Positions 8,422 to 15,514 of a DNA stretch of 64,000 bases are shown in pieces. The DNA comes from JBMNOI01 sp050942995 (GTDB lineage Bacteria > Chloroflexota > Anaerolineae > UBA1429). The DNA is taken from NCBI GenBank assembly GCA_050942995.1, contig JBMNOI010000001.1, positions 4,043-68,042 of the forward strand, in the 5' to 3' direction. Numbering within the stretch: the stretch's first letter is position 1; the number at the start of each line of letters is the position of its first letter. Position numbers and translations under genes: made by a program. The notes under the pieces are model-generated. The model was not told where the DNA came from. It worked only from the letters and a program-made list of their open reading frames with translations, and made no database searches.

Positions 8422-8661
8422 GCAGGGTCTTGAGAGATTGACGTCGCACTGGAGCGCCTGTTCGGTAGGACTAGGAAGACAAGTGGGGATCTATCGGGAG
8501 ATCGGTAGAAAACCATGAGTCAGTGAAAAGATGGTGGCACCACCACTGTCGGGAAGCTGGCAAGCAAGTAGTCCGAGGGGAAACCCGAGGGTGAAAGTGA
8601 GTCAACCGAAACGAACGAGTAGGTGCGATGAAGGTGTGATGGAGGTCACTTGAGGCCCTGC
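8422..8661 (+). ncRNA. Structured non-coding RNA, tandem copy 2 (family not recognised)
   Basis: Also exactly 240 bases by its helix ends. The closing helix is 8422-8434 with 8649-8661, again 13 pairs, but with T-A and A-T pairs of copy 1 replaced by C-G and G-C. The second helix (CGTCGCACT with GGTGTGATG) also keeps all nine pairs despite four differences. The unpaired core is almost unchanged. The element starts 7 bases after its own -10 box and is followed by its own terminator at 8697-8737, so it is an independent transcription unit. Function unknown. Confidence 0.75.
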
Positions 8662-8696
8662 GTTTTTATCGATAGCGTATCGATATGTAGTTCAGA

Positions 8697-8737
8697 GGGC
8701 GGGCCGCGATCGCTGATCGTGGCCCGCCCCTTTTTTT
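8697..8737 (+). terminator. Rho-independent terminator of RNA copy 2
   Basis: Nine-bp GC stem (GGGCGGGCC / GGCCCGCCC) extended by CGATC/GATCG inside, followed by seven T. The stem sequence is unrelated to the terminator of copy 1. Confidence 0.85.
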
Positions 8738-8756
8738 GCCACAGCCCCCGGTCTGG

Positions 8757-8843
8757 CACCACCTTCCGAAGGGTCTCTCCCGTGAGCGAATGGTTCACGA
8801 GGAAAGCGCACGATTGGCATTCGCTACCTTCGGAAGGTGGTTG
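8757..8843. repeat. Two further copies of the dispersed palindrome
   Basis: CACCACCTTCCGAAGGGTC at about 8757-8774 and TACCTTCGGAAGGTGGTTG at 8825-8843 flank a 50-base spacer between the second RNA and the next coding gene. They match the repeat at 8282 and the one at 49813. Confidence 0.5.
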
Positions 8844-8968
8844 TTTTCGCAAATCTTACGGCCGGGCTTTTTGCCAGGCCCGGAATGACATATACTGATT
8901 ATAGGCCGCCCGAGTCCACCATACTCGACCCATCCAGGGATGGCCATATCTCGTGTACGGATGGTGTA

Positions 8969-9979
8969 ATGACTGACCGATTGATAATGTTGAGCAGGGC
9001 CTATACCCTGCTGGCAGGGCTCTATCTTGTGACGCTGCTGGCCCTGACCGTTGCGGCGCACGTGACCCACAAACCCGAGATCCGCGGAGTGTTGCGCACC
9101 GGCCGGGCGCTGCTGTTCTTACCGGCGCCGGTATTGTGGCTTCCTGCGCTGGCTCTGGAGCGGTGGACGATGGCGCTCTTTTTGTTGCCGCTGGCAATCG
9201 CCCTCATCCCTTCGTGGGGGGCCCTTTTGCGCCCGCGAGGAGGAGGTGAACGCCCTGCACGGGGGGCTACGCTGACGGTGCTGACCTACAATCTACAGGC
9301 GCCGCACGAGGAGGAGGCGCCCCATCGCGCCGCGCTGATTCGCGAAATCGGCGCCGATATCGTCGCCCTGCAAGAGTTAAGCTCCGAAGCGGCGGCCCAT
9401 CTGGCCAGCGCGCTGAGCGACATCTACCCTCATCAGGCGCTCTACCCCCAACCCAATCGCTACGCGGGGCAGGGTCTGCTGAGCCGCTACCCGATCGTGA
9501 CCGATGAATTCTGGCAGTGCGACGAGATCCCCGAACCGTTGGGGCATCAACGCGCCGAGCTGGACGTCAGTGGCACACGCGTCACGCTCTATAACGCCCA
9601 TCCCGTGCCGCCCTTTTCGCTACAAGAGCGTTTGCGACTGCACCCGCACAGCGTCGATATGACGGCGCTGCTGGAACGCGTACGCACCGAACAGGGAGGA
9701 GCGGTCATTGTCGCCGGCGATCTGAACATGACCGCCCAATTTGAGGAATACCGGCGCCTGGCGGAAATGATGGTCGACGCCTATGTCGAAAGCGGTCGCA
9801 ACGGCCCGGGGTTTACCTTCCCGGTGAACCCGCGCATCCCCCCACTGGCACGGCTGGATCACATCTTTTGCCGCGGCGACTTGTTACCGCTGGAGGCCCG
9901 TCCATTACGTCATTCCGGCGGATCGGATCATCGGCCGGTGTGGGCTCGACTGGCGCTGACCGGCGAGGAGAATTCATAA
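8969..9979 (+). CDS. Endonuclease/exonuclease/phosphatase (EEP) family protein with N-terminal membrane segments
   Basis: The N-terminal 85 residues hold two to three hydrophobic segments. They are followed by an EEP (DNase I-like) domain: LTVLTYNLQAP near residue 105, a metal-binding Glu in IVALQELSSE, VIVAGDLNMT near 250, and the terminal catalytic SGGSDHRPVWA. EEP enzymes cleave phosphodiester bonds in nucleic acids, phosphoinositides or related substrates. A membrane-anchored form with an outward-facing domain suggests an extracytoplasmic role. I chose the ATG at 8969 because upstream in-frame sequence runs into the repeat region. No strong RBS is visible. Substrate unknown. Confidence 0.75.
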   Translation: MTDRLIMLSRAYTLLAGLYLVTLLALTVAAHVTHKPEIRGVLRTGRALLFLPAPVLWLPALALERWTMALFLLPLAIALIPSWGALLRPRGGGERPARGATLTVLTYNLQAPHEEEAPHRAALIREIGADIVALQELSSEAAAHLASALSDIYPHQALYPQPNRYAGQGLLSRYPIVTDEFWQCDEIPEPLGHQRAELDVSGTRVTLYNAHPVPPFSLQERLRLHPHSVDMTALLERVRTEQGGAVIVAGDLNMTAQFEEYRRLAEMMVDAYVESGRNGPGFTFPVNPRIPPLARLDHIFCRGDLLPLEARPLRHSGGSDHRPVWARLALTGEENS

Positions 9980-10107
9980 AAGATGGTATTCGGCCGCTCT
10001 ACCGCCTCGTCCACCATTCGGATATTCTACGCATCGAGGGCATCATCTCGGGCTCCGGCCCCGGCGACGCCGGCTGTCTGGGCCGCATCATCATTTTTGA
10101 CCAATTG

Positions 10108-10116
10108 TGTTATAAT
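10108..10116 (+). promoter_or_regulatory. Extended -10 promoter upstream of the NYN-CSD gene
   Basis: TGTTATAAT at 10108-10116 is a full extended -10 element. No good -35 box lies at the proper distance. Transcription from about 10123 would give a 217-base 5' leader. Confidence 0.5.
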
Positions 10117-10122
10117 ATCCCC

Positions 10123-10339
10123 CGGATGAATTGAGTTTCGAGAGGGCAATCCCCAGCAGCCTATATTTCAATTCAGAAATCGATTTTGGATGTCGGCTCG
10201 CAGGCGAAAAGCGCCTCGAAATGACCTCAAAGATCGCCCTCTCAGTGCAGTGAATTGTGAAAGGTTGATCAATGTACAGGCAATTGTTAGGAATGGGCTC
10301 GCTCGTGGGCGCGCCCGGCTCGGAACGGAGAAGATAGCC
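10123..10339 (+). promoter_or_regulatory. Long structured 5' leader with two mutually exclusive helices
   Basis: Segment 10131-10142 can pair with 10215-10230 (TTGAG/CTCAA and TTTCGAG/CTCGAAA). The overlapping segment 10140-10151 can instead pair with 10232-10243 (11 of 12 positions). The order of the 3' partners means the two helices compete or form a pseudoknot. This is the layout of a conformational switch, and long switching leaders are known on cold-shock genes. No ORF of note lies in it. Confidence 0.45.
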
Positions 10340-11437
10340 ATGACCCGAGCAATGATCTTTATCGATGGCACATGGTTGTACCTCAGCACCCCCCGTTTGG
10401 CCGACGATTACGGCACACCCGAACTACACCTCGATTATGGACTCTTGCCCAGAGTTCTGGGCGACCAGATGAAAGAACAGTTGGGCCTTGGCGAGATCGA
10501 TATTGTACGTACCTGTCTGTTCGCCAGTCACGCCATTAATTACGATCTCCGTGATGAAGAGATGGTCGAGCGCCATCTGGCTTTCTTTGACATGCTTAAA
10601 GAGGATTTTCATTACGAGGTCGAGCTCTATCCCATCGACTTTCGCGGGCAACGCTTGCGCCGCAAAGATCGCGACCCCGAAACCGAGTTCGAGCCCAAGG
10701 AAAAGTGTGTCGATGTGGCGCTGGCCTCTACCATGATGTACTATGCCGCCATCCCATCGGCGTACGACATCGCCATTGTGGTAGCGGGCGATCGAGACTA
10801 TCTGCCCCTGCTGCAAAATGTCCGCCGCCTGGGCAAGCGTGTCGCCATCGTCAGCATCCGCGGTTGCTGCACGCCCGATTTCAGCGATCCGGCCAACACC
10901 CATCAGGTGCGCGACACCGACATTATCTGGCTCAACGACATCATCCCGCAGATCGAGCTCAAATGGGAACGCCGTCAGCTCGAGTGCCGTTCGCCCCTGC
11001 ATGAGGGGAACCGTCTGGTGTGGACGACCTTTCGCCCCCGCACAGGGCAACCCTTCTACTGCCCCGAATGCCGCAAAAAACGTAACGCCATGCTGCAAGA
11101 GAGTTCCGGCGATACATCGTCAGCGTCGATGACGGCGTCGATGACGCCGTCCACCACGAATGAACCCAACGGTAACGGCCATCCCGATCGGGACGGTGAA
11201 GGAAACGATGACGATTCGTCCTACTATGGCGTCATCACCAAGGTATTCAAGGGCAACGGCTACGGATTCATCCGCAGCGAGACCGAGAGAGAGTACTTTT
11301 TCCATCTGACCGACCTCAAAAACGCACAGTGGGAGCAGATCGACACCGGCCTGCGTGTGTCGTTCTCCGTCGAACGAGAACCATCTCTCAACCCCGAACG
11401 CCGCGCCGGCGCGGCCAGTAATGTGTGGATCGTATGA
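10340..11437 (+). CDS. NYN-domain (PIN-like) ribonuclease fused to a zinc knuckle and a cold-shock domain
   Basis: Predicted RNA-acting protein with three parts. Residues 1-190 are an NYN/LabA (DUF88) domain, with acidic catalytic positions Asp9 (IFIDGTW), the Asp in KCVDVALA, and Asp151/Asp153 (GDRDYLPL). Around 241-244 sits a CPEC zinc-knuckle-like pair. After a low-complexity Ser/Thr linker, residues 296-365 form a cold-shock domain (GVITKVFKGNGYGFI, REYFFHL). The fusion suggests a nuclease guided to single-stranded RNA. I chose ATG 10340 because an RBS (GGAG) precedes it and the NYN domain starts there. The stop overlaps the next start (ATGA). Confidence 0.85.
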   Translation: MTRAMIFIDGTWLYLSTPRLADDYGTPELHLDYGLLPRVLGDQMKEQLGLGEIDIVRTCLFASHAINYDLRDEEMVERHLAFFDMLKEDFHYEVELYPIDFRGQRLRRKDRDPETEFEPKEKCVDVALASTMMYYAAIPSAYDIAIVVAGDRDYLPLLQNVRRLGKRVAIVSIRGCCTPDFSDPANTHQVRDTDIIWLNDIIPQIELKWERRQLECRSPLHEGNRLVWTTFRPRTGQPFYCPECRKKRNAMLQESSGDTSSASMTASMTPSTTNEPNGNGHPDRDGEGNDDDSSYYGVITKVFKGNGYGFIRSETEREYFFHLTDLKNAQWEQIDTGLRVSFSVEREPSLNPERRAGAASNVWIV

Positions 11438-11955
11438 GAAAAACAACCCGTCAAAGATCTTCGTCTCCCAGAGTACGGCTGGTGCCCATGAGCGCCGACG
11501 AGTTCACCACCTGGTGGCAGGCGGCCATCGACAGCTATGCGCGAGAGAAGGTGCGCGCCGGCAACTGGGACGCCGCCGATGCCCCGGCTCTGGCCGAGCA
11601 TTCATATCGTGAACTGCTCCCCCAGGGAACGGCCACGCCGGGCAACTATGTGTGCTCCATCATCAATGAGGATGGCGACTCGGTCGGCGCGCTCTGGTTC
11701 GCCGAGGGGACCGAGGGGCCGGGAAGGCCGGCCTATCTATACGACCTCGTCGTGTATGAGGCCTTTCGCCGACAGGGATACGCCCTGAGCGCCCTGCAGG
11801 TTCTGGAAGAACGCGTCTGCGAGATGGGGCTGGATCGGATCATCCTGCACGTGTTCGGTCACAATCGCTCCGCTCAGGCCTTGTACGAGAGAGCCGGCTA
11901 TATCGTGACCAACGTCGTCATGTGCCGTACGCTGTCGCCCCTCGAGACGAAATAG
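11434..11955 (+). CDS. GNAT family N-acetyltransferase
   Basis: 173-residue GNAT protein. The central strand and acetyl-CoA loop are seen as YLYDLVVYEAFRRQGYALSAL. A C-terminal block IILHVFGHNRSAQALYERAGY matches the usual N-x-A-x-x-L-Y-x-x-x-G-F/Y motif. The ATG at 11434 overlaps the stop of the NYN-CSD gene by four bases, so translation is probably coupled and the two may act together. The acceptor is unknown. A strong terminator follows. Confidence 0.8.
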   Translation: MRKTTRQRSSSPRVRLVPMSADEFTTWWQAAIDSYAREKVRAGNWDAADAPALAEHSYRELLPQGTATPGNYVCSIINEDGDSVGALWFAEGTEGPGRPAYLYDLVVYEAFRRQGYALSALQVLEERVCEMGLDRIILHVFGHNRSAQALYERAGYIVTNVVMCRTLSPLETK

Positions 11956-11992
11956 ACGTTGTGGACAACCGGTCGATCAAAGCCACTGCATG

Positions 11993-12034
11993 AAAGGGCC
12001 GCTTGAGGTAGATGTCGCCTCAAGCGGCCCTTTT
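11993..12034. terminator. Strong bidirectional terminator
   Basis: Sixteen-bp perfect stem (11993-12008 with the strand starting at 12018), 9-base loop, flanked by A and T runs. It closes the NYN-CSD/GNAT unit and could also serve the convergent aldo/keto reductase gene. Confidence 0.85.
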
Positions 12035-12123
12035 GTGTCTCGTGTCGATCGAGCCGTTCCATATTCGGCCTGTCGAGCCCGGCCGGGAATCTCCCATCGG
12101 CGCATGAGGTGGCATCATCGGGC

Positions 12124-12948
12124 TCAACGCCCCGCGGTCACGACCTCATGCAGCGCATCCAGTCGGCGGATCTCCTCGGCGCTCAATTCGAGATCCAGCG
12201 CGTCCAGATTCTCGCGCATATGCCCCTCATCTGTGGACTGGACAATGGTGATGACGTGGGGTTTGCTGATGAGCCAGGCCAGGGCCACCTGATGGGGCGT
12301 GGCGCTATAGCCTCTGGCGATACGCGCCGCCTCTTCCAGCGCAACGCCGTCGAGACGTTTGACGGGCGAATAGGCGGTCAGCAACACATCGTGCTGCTGG
12401 CAGTAGGTCAGCACGCCGTTCTCCTCAGGCTCGCGCACCATCAGGTTATAATGCACCTGATTCGTCGCCAGGATGCTCTCGGTCAGGTGAAACGCATGAT
12501 CCATCTGCTCCCGATTAAAGTTGCTCACCCCGATGTAGCGCGTCTTGCCCTGCTCGACCAGCTCGTTCAGCGCGCGGAACGTCTCATCCAGAGGGACCGT
12601 CGGATCAGGCGCGTGAATCAGGTAGAGATCGAGATAATCGGTGCCCAGGCGCTCCAGGCTGCCCTCGATCGCCTCCAGCACCTGAGCATAGCGCAGGTGG
12701 TTGCGGCCCACCTTGCTGGTGATGAACAGCTTTTTCCGATCGAAGCCTTTGATGGCCTCCCCGATAACCCGCTCGCTCTCACCGCCCCCGTACACCTCGG
12801 CCGTATCGATGTGGGTGTATCCCAGCTCGATCGCCTTGCGGATAGCGGCCACATCCTGGGCTTTTTCGGATAGATCGGCGCCAAAGCGCGATGTGCCCAA
12901 CCCCAGCACCGGTACCGGATAGCCGTCATGGAATTTCTTGAACCGCAT
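12124..12948 (-). CDS. Aldo/keto reductase
   Basis: NADPH-dependent aldo/keto reductase of 274 residues with a TIM-barrel fold. The catalytic tetrad is visible: Asp and Tyr in HIDTAEVYGGGE, Lys in LFITSKVG, and His in LYLIHAPDP. The cofactor region reads IVQSTDEGHMREN near the C-terminus. I chose ATG 12948 over a longer frame because a strong RBS (AAGGAGGT) sits 7 bases upstream and homologues begin near VPVLGLGTS. A consensus minus-strand promoter lies at 13039-13067. Substrate unknown. Confidence 0.88.
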   Translation of the reverse strand: MRFKKFHDGYPVPVLGLGTSRFGADLSEKAQDVAAIRKAIELGYTHIDTAEVYGGGESERVIGEAIKGFDRKKLFITSKVGRNHLRYAQVLEAIEGSLERLGTDYLDLYLIHAPDPTVPLDETFRALNELVEQGKTRYIGVSNFNREQMDHAFHLTESILATNQVHYNLMVREPEENGVLTYCQQHDVLLTAYSPVKRLDGVALEEAARIARGYSATPHQVALAWLISKPHVITIVQSTDEGHMRENLDALDLELSAEEIRRLDALHEVVTAGR

Positions 12949-13038
12949 AGGGTCCACCTCCTTATGCTCCTCATCCGCGCCGAGATGCTCCGTCACGATC
13001 GCATCATCGGCGTATTGTTGATAATATTCATCATATTT

Positions 13039-13067
13039 ATTATATACGCGCGGCGATGCCAGATCAA
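13039..13067 (-). promoter_or_regulatory. Promoter of the aldo/keto reductase gene
   Basis: On the minus strand TTGATC (13067-13062), a 17-base spacer and TATAAT (13044-13039). The leader is about 85 bases. Confidence 0.75.
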
Positions 13068-13108
13068 GGGGCAGCGGCAAGAGGACAGGGCGGCATCATG
13101 GTCCGGTA

Positions 13109-13128
13109 TTACCCACGGAAGGTAGTTG
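13109..13128. repeat. Degenerate copy of the dispersed palindrome
   Basis: TTACCCACGGAAGGTAGTTG resembles the CACCTTCGGGAGGTGGTTG repeats at 8282, 8825 and 49813 but with a changed left arm. Confidence 0.35.
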
Positions 13129-13174
13129 TTGGCGATAGCGCCCATAGCGCAACGGCCTCAGCAGCCGCTGCCCC

Positions 13175-13204
13175 TTGACCTCTCCAACAGTTGTGCCTTA
13201 TACT
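13175..13204 (+). promoter_or_regulatory. Promoter upstream of the molbindin gene
   Basis: TTGACC at 13175-13180, an 18-base spacer and TATACT at 13199-13204. Transcription would start near 13211, giving a leader of about 170 bases. Confidence 0.7.
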
Positions 13205-13210
13205 CAAATG

Positions 13211-13383
13211 AGGAGGTGTTTGAGAAACCGTCCTGTGTATGCCACACAATCGATCCGGGGCCGGCTGACAGGCTCTGGAGGTGGCATCTTGTATTTCGCA
13301 GAGGGATGCCCCTCTTGGGGACATGCCACCAGATCGGTCGATCGATTGTTTATCCGTCGGGTTATTGATTGACAGGAGTTGTG
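13211..13383 (+). promoter_or_regulatory. Structured leader of the molbindin gene, candidate molybdenum/Moco-responsive riboswitch
   Basis: A 10-bp helix (13246-13255 with 13340-13349, ACAATCGATC/GATCGATTGT) encloses an 8-bp helix (13280-13287 with 13323-13330, GGTGGCAT/ATGCCACC). Inside that is a 6-bp hairpin at 13300-13315. This nested, junction-like fold stands directly before a molybdate-binding Mop gene. Moco riboswitches occur upstream of molybdenum genes in other bacteria, but I cannot confirm their conserved core here. No terminator stem is evident between the fold and the RBS, so translational control would be more likely. Confidence 0.45.
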
Positions 13384-13599
13384 ATGATGAAACTGAGCGC
13401 ACGGAACGTTCTAAAGGGAACCGTTAAGCGAGTCGAGCACGGTATGGTAAACAGTGAAGTCGTCATCGAGCTGCCGGGCGGACAAGAAGTGGTGTCGATG
13501 ATCACCAAGCATTCGGCAGAAGGACTGGGCCTCCGGGAAGGGAAGGAGGTGTATGCGGTGATCAAGGCATCGAACGTGATGGTGTCAGTAGAAGATTAA
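13384..13599 (+). CDS. Mop/TOBE-domain molbindin-like protein
   Basis: A 71-residue protein consisting of one Mop (TOBE) domain: KLSARNVLKGTVKRVEHG, NSEVVIELPGG, VVSMITKHSAEGLGLREG, VYAVIKASNVMV. This is the fold of molbindins, which bind molybdate or tungstate as oligomers in the cytosol. The ATG at 13384 follows an AGGAG by about 6 bases; ATG 13387 is also possible. No transporter or cofactor-biosynthesis gene is adjacent, so it stands alone with a structured leader and its own terminator. Confidence 0.85.
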   Translation: MMKLSARNVLKGTVKRVEHGMVNSEVVIELPGGQEVVSMITKHSAEGLGLREGKEVYAVIKASNVMVSVED

Positions 13600-13652
13600 A
13601 ATGGTGAGGCGTACTCCGCAGCAGGAGCGCCGCCAGCGCAAACACCATAATC

Positions 13653-13688
13653 AAAGGGGCGTCAGGCATGCCTGACGCCCCTTTCCTT
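13653..13688. terminator. Perfect palindromic terminator
   Basis: A 16-bp perfect inverted repeat from 13653 to 13684, centred on GCATGC, with A runs before and T runs after it. It would act in both directions. Confidence 0.85.
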
Positions 13689-13689
13689 T

Positions 13690-13960
13690 CGAACGCCAGG
13701 AAGAGCCACGCCGGAGATCGCCCGGACGCCGGATCGTTCGCCCTATGGGGGCAGAAGGCTGACGAAGGGCGGATGCAGCGCTACGCATTGCAAGAGGGCA
13801 GCGCGCTCTATGTCCTGCTGATCTTGAGAGCTGGCTGCCCATTACATCGGGAAAAATGAGATACAGCCACCATCGGTGGAGGAATAGGAATGAATAAATG
13901 ACAATTATAATCAATTAGACAAGAAAAACAAAAAAACGGGCGGGACAAAACGGGGGGTGG
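13690..13960. other. Intergenic stretch at the left edge of the restriction-modification island
   Basis: No supported gene. Base composition drops from GC-rich to AT-rich at about 13860, with A-rich runs around 13919-13937. I read this as the left boundary of the island. I saw no direct repeat or attachment site. Confidence 0.4.
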
Positions 13961-13962
13961 CC

Positions 13963-13991
13963 TTTACACGGCGAGATCTACCGAGTATAAT
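13963..13991 (+). promoter_or_regulatory. Promoter of the cytosine methyltransferase gene
   Basis: TTTACA at 13963-13968, a 17-base spacer and TATAAT at 13986-13991. Because the -10 box overlaps the first possible ATG (13990), translation must start downstream, which supports the start at 14014. Confidence 0.7.
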
Positions 13992-14013
13992 GAGGTTCGA
14001 GGGGAGTGAAACT

Positions 14014-15204
14014 ATGCAGAATAATGGTAACGGGCATGTCCTTGCCACAGGTTCCAAAACGTACCGTCGCTATAAGCTGATTGATCTCTTCGCAGGCGCA
14101 GGAGGATTTACGCTCGGATTCACGCCAGAATTCGGTCACCGCTTTGATATTGTATGGGCAAATGACATTAATCAATTTGCAGCAGACACATATAATGCTA
14201 ATTTCGGCAATCACTGTGTTGTCGGAGACATCGTCGATCTCCTTAATGATCCTAAAGTCGTAATCCCGACTGCGGATGTGGTCATTGGCGGTCCTCCTTG
14301 TCAGGGCTTTAGCCTTCTCAACAAAAACCGCAAGGGAGATCCACGAAAGCAGCTATGGCGCCCGTTTTTGACGGTAGTTGAGCGATCAGAGGCCAAGCTA
14401 TTTGTTATGGAGAATGTTCCTCAACTACTAGGATCTAAAGAATATGATGAAATAAAAAAAGTAGCGGAAACCTTGGGTTTCAGGCTTACCGCAGCTAAGC
14501 TTTGCGCAGCAGATTACGGAGTCCCGCAATTACGATTCCGAGCATTTGTGATCGGTTGTCGGTTTGCCGATCCTTCAGATTTCTTTCCCCCTAAACAGAC
14601 TCACTATGATCCTGACAAAGAACCAGGACTATTTGATATAGTAGAAAGAAACAGCACGGGTAGAGTTCATACTTGGCGTACGGTTCGAGACGCGATTGGG
14701 GATCTTCCGCCACCTGAAGGCACGGAGATTCGAGATGAAGACCCTCCTCTGGATCTTCACTTTGGTCGATCTCCAACTGAGTTAAGCATGAAGCGATATC
14801 GAGCGATTCCCGAAGAGGGAATGAACCGGTTTGATTTACAGCGTTTGGCTCCGGAGTTAACACCCAAGTGCTGGATTCGGAAAAAAACAGGAGGAACCGA
14901 TCTATTCGGACGGCTATGGCGGGATAAACCCTCTGTCACGATCAGGACAGAATTCTTCAAGCCCGAAAAGGGACGTTACCTACATCCGGAACAGCACAGA
15001 CCGATCACGCATCGCGAGGCGGCACGGCTCCAATCTTTCCCAGACACCTTCCGGTTTCGGGGTAGTAAGATCGAGATAGCACGCCAGATCGGTAATGCTG
15101 TGCCTCCCATGTTGGCAGCACGAGTAGCGGATGCGGTCGTCGAGATTTTGGCTTTGGCAGAGGAGAATGAACCGATCAGACAGATGGAGATGCAACATCG
15201 CTAG
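14014..15204 (+). CDS. DNA (cytosine-5-)-methyltransferase of a type II restriction-modification system
   Basis: C5-cytosine methyltransferase of 396 residues. Motif I is LIDLFAGAGGFTLGF. Catalytic Cys96 lies in GGPPCQGF (motif IV). Motif VI is MENVPQ (Glu133). Motif VIII reads QLRFRAFVIG, and motif X is RQIGNAVPPMLA near the C-terminus. The target-recognition region lies at about residues 190-330. I chose ATG 14014 with the RBS GAGGGGAG eight bases upstream and a promoter whose -10 overlaps the earlier ATG. A terminator follows at once. The gene is visibly less GC-rich than its surroundings, as are the next three. Target site unknown. Confidence 0.92.
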   Translation: MQNNGNGHVLATGSKTYRRYKLIDLFAGAGGFTLGFTPEFGHRFDIVWANDINQFAADTYNANFGNHCVVGDIVDLLNDPKVVIPTADVVIGGPPCQGFSLLNKNRKGDPRKQLWRPFLTVVERSEAKLFVMENVPQLLGSKEYDEIKKVAETLGFRLTAAKLCAADYGVPQLRFRAFVIGCRFADPSDFFPPKQTHYDPDKEPGLFDIVERNSTGRVHTWRTVRDAIGDLPPPEGTEIRDEDPPLDLHFGRSPTELSMKRYRAIPEEGMNRFDLQRLAPELTPKCWIRKKTGGTDLFGRLWRDKPSVTIRTEFFKPEKGRYLHPEQHRPITHREAARLQSFPDTFRFRGSKIEIARQIGNAVPPMLAARVADAVVEILALAEENEPIRQMEMQHR

Positions 15205-15227
15205 GCTAGATATGACCGGATCGTTGA

Positions 15228-15256
15228 CCCCGCCGGAAACTTGGCGGGGTTTTTTG
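15228..15256 (+). terminator. Terminator after the methyltransferase gene
   Basis: CCCCGCC / GGCGGGG stem with an 8-base loop and a run of six T. Confidence 0.85.
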
Positions 15257-15258
15257 TT

Positions 15259-15288
15259 ACTTTTCTGAAACATGATGTGCAATGATCT
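15259..15288. promoter_or_regulatory. Inverted repeat at the start of the controller gene
   Basis: About 15271-15297 holds CATGAT and ATCATG arms with 12 bases between them, overlapping the ATG of the HTH gene. C-proteins usually autoregulate from such sites, but this is not the classical GACT/AGTC C-box. Confidence 0.3.
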
Positions 15289-15503
15289 ATCATGATTTAA
15301 AGCATGTTTTGGGACACAACGTGCAAAAGCTGCGCAAGTCGCTGGATATGACTCAAAAGGAACTTGCCGAACGCACGGGACTAAATCGTTCATATATAGC
15401 AGGGATAGAACGTGGAATGCGAAATGTGCGACTAAGTACCATAGCAGTGCTCGCGGCAGCCATGAATGTTGATCCAGAAGAATTGCTTAAGAAAGATAAT
15501 TAA
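15282..15503 (+). CDS. XRE-family HTH regulator, C-protein-like
   Basis: A 73-residue helix-turn-helix protein: LGHNVQKLRKSLDMTQKELAERTGL, then NRSYIAGIERGMRNV as recognition helix and following turn, and VDPEELL at the end. The size and position between methyltransferase and endonuclease genes are those of restriction-modification controller (C) proteins, which delay endonuclease expression after entry into a new host. No strong RBS is visible, in line with leaderless or weak translation seen in some C genes. Confidence 0.8.
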   Translation: MIYHDLKHVLGHNVQKLRKSLDMTQKELAERTGLNRSYIAGIERGMRNVRLSTIAVLAAAMNVDPEELLKKDN

Positions 15504-15514
15504 AGCACATTATT

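Noticed and set aside
7919..8661. Tandem RNAs as tmRNA, 6S, SRP, RNase P RNA or a group I/II intron
   Set aside because: No tRNA-like ends or tag ORF, no 6S-type open central bubble, no SRP GGAAG/GCAGCC loop, no RNase P CR-I/CR-V motifs, no intron core motifs.
13957..14013. Earlier starts of the methyltransferase (13957 or 13990)
   Set aside because: The promoter's -10 box covers 13986-13991 and a good RBS precedes 14014.
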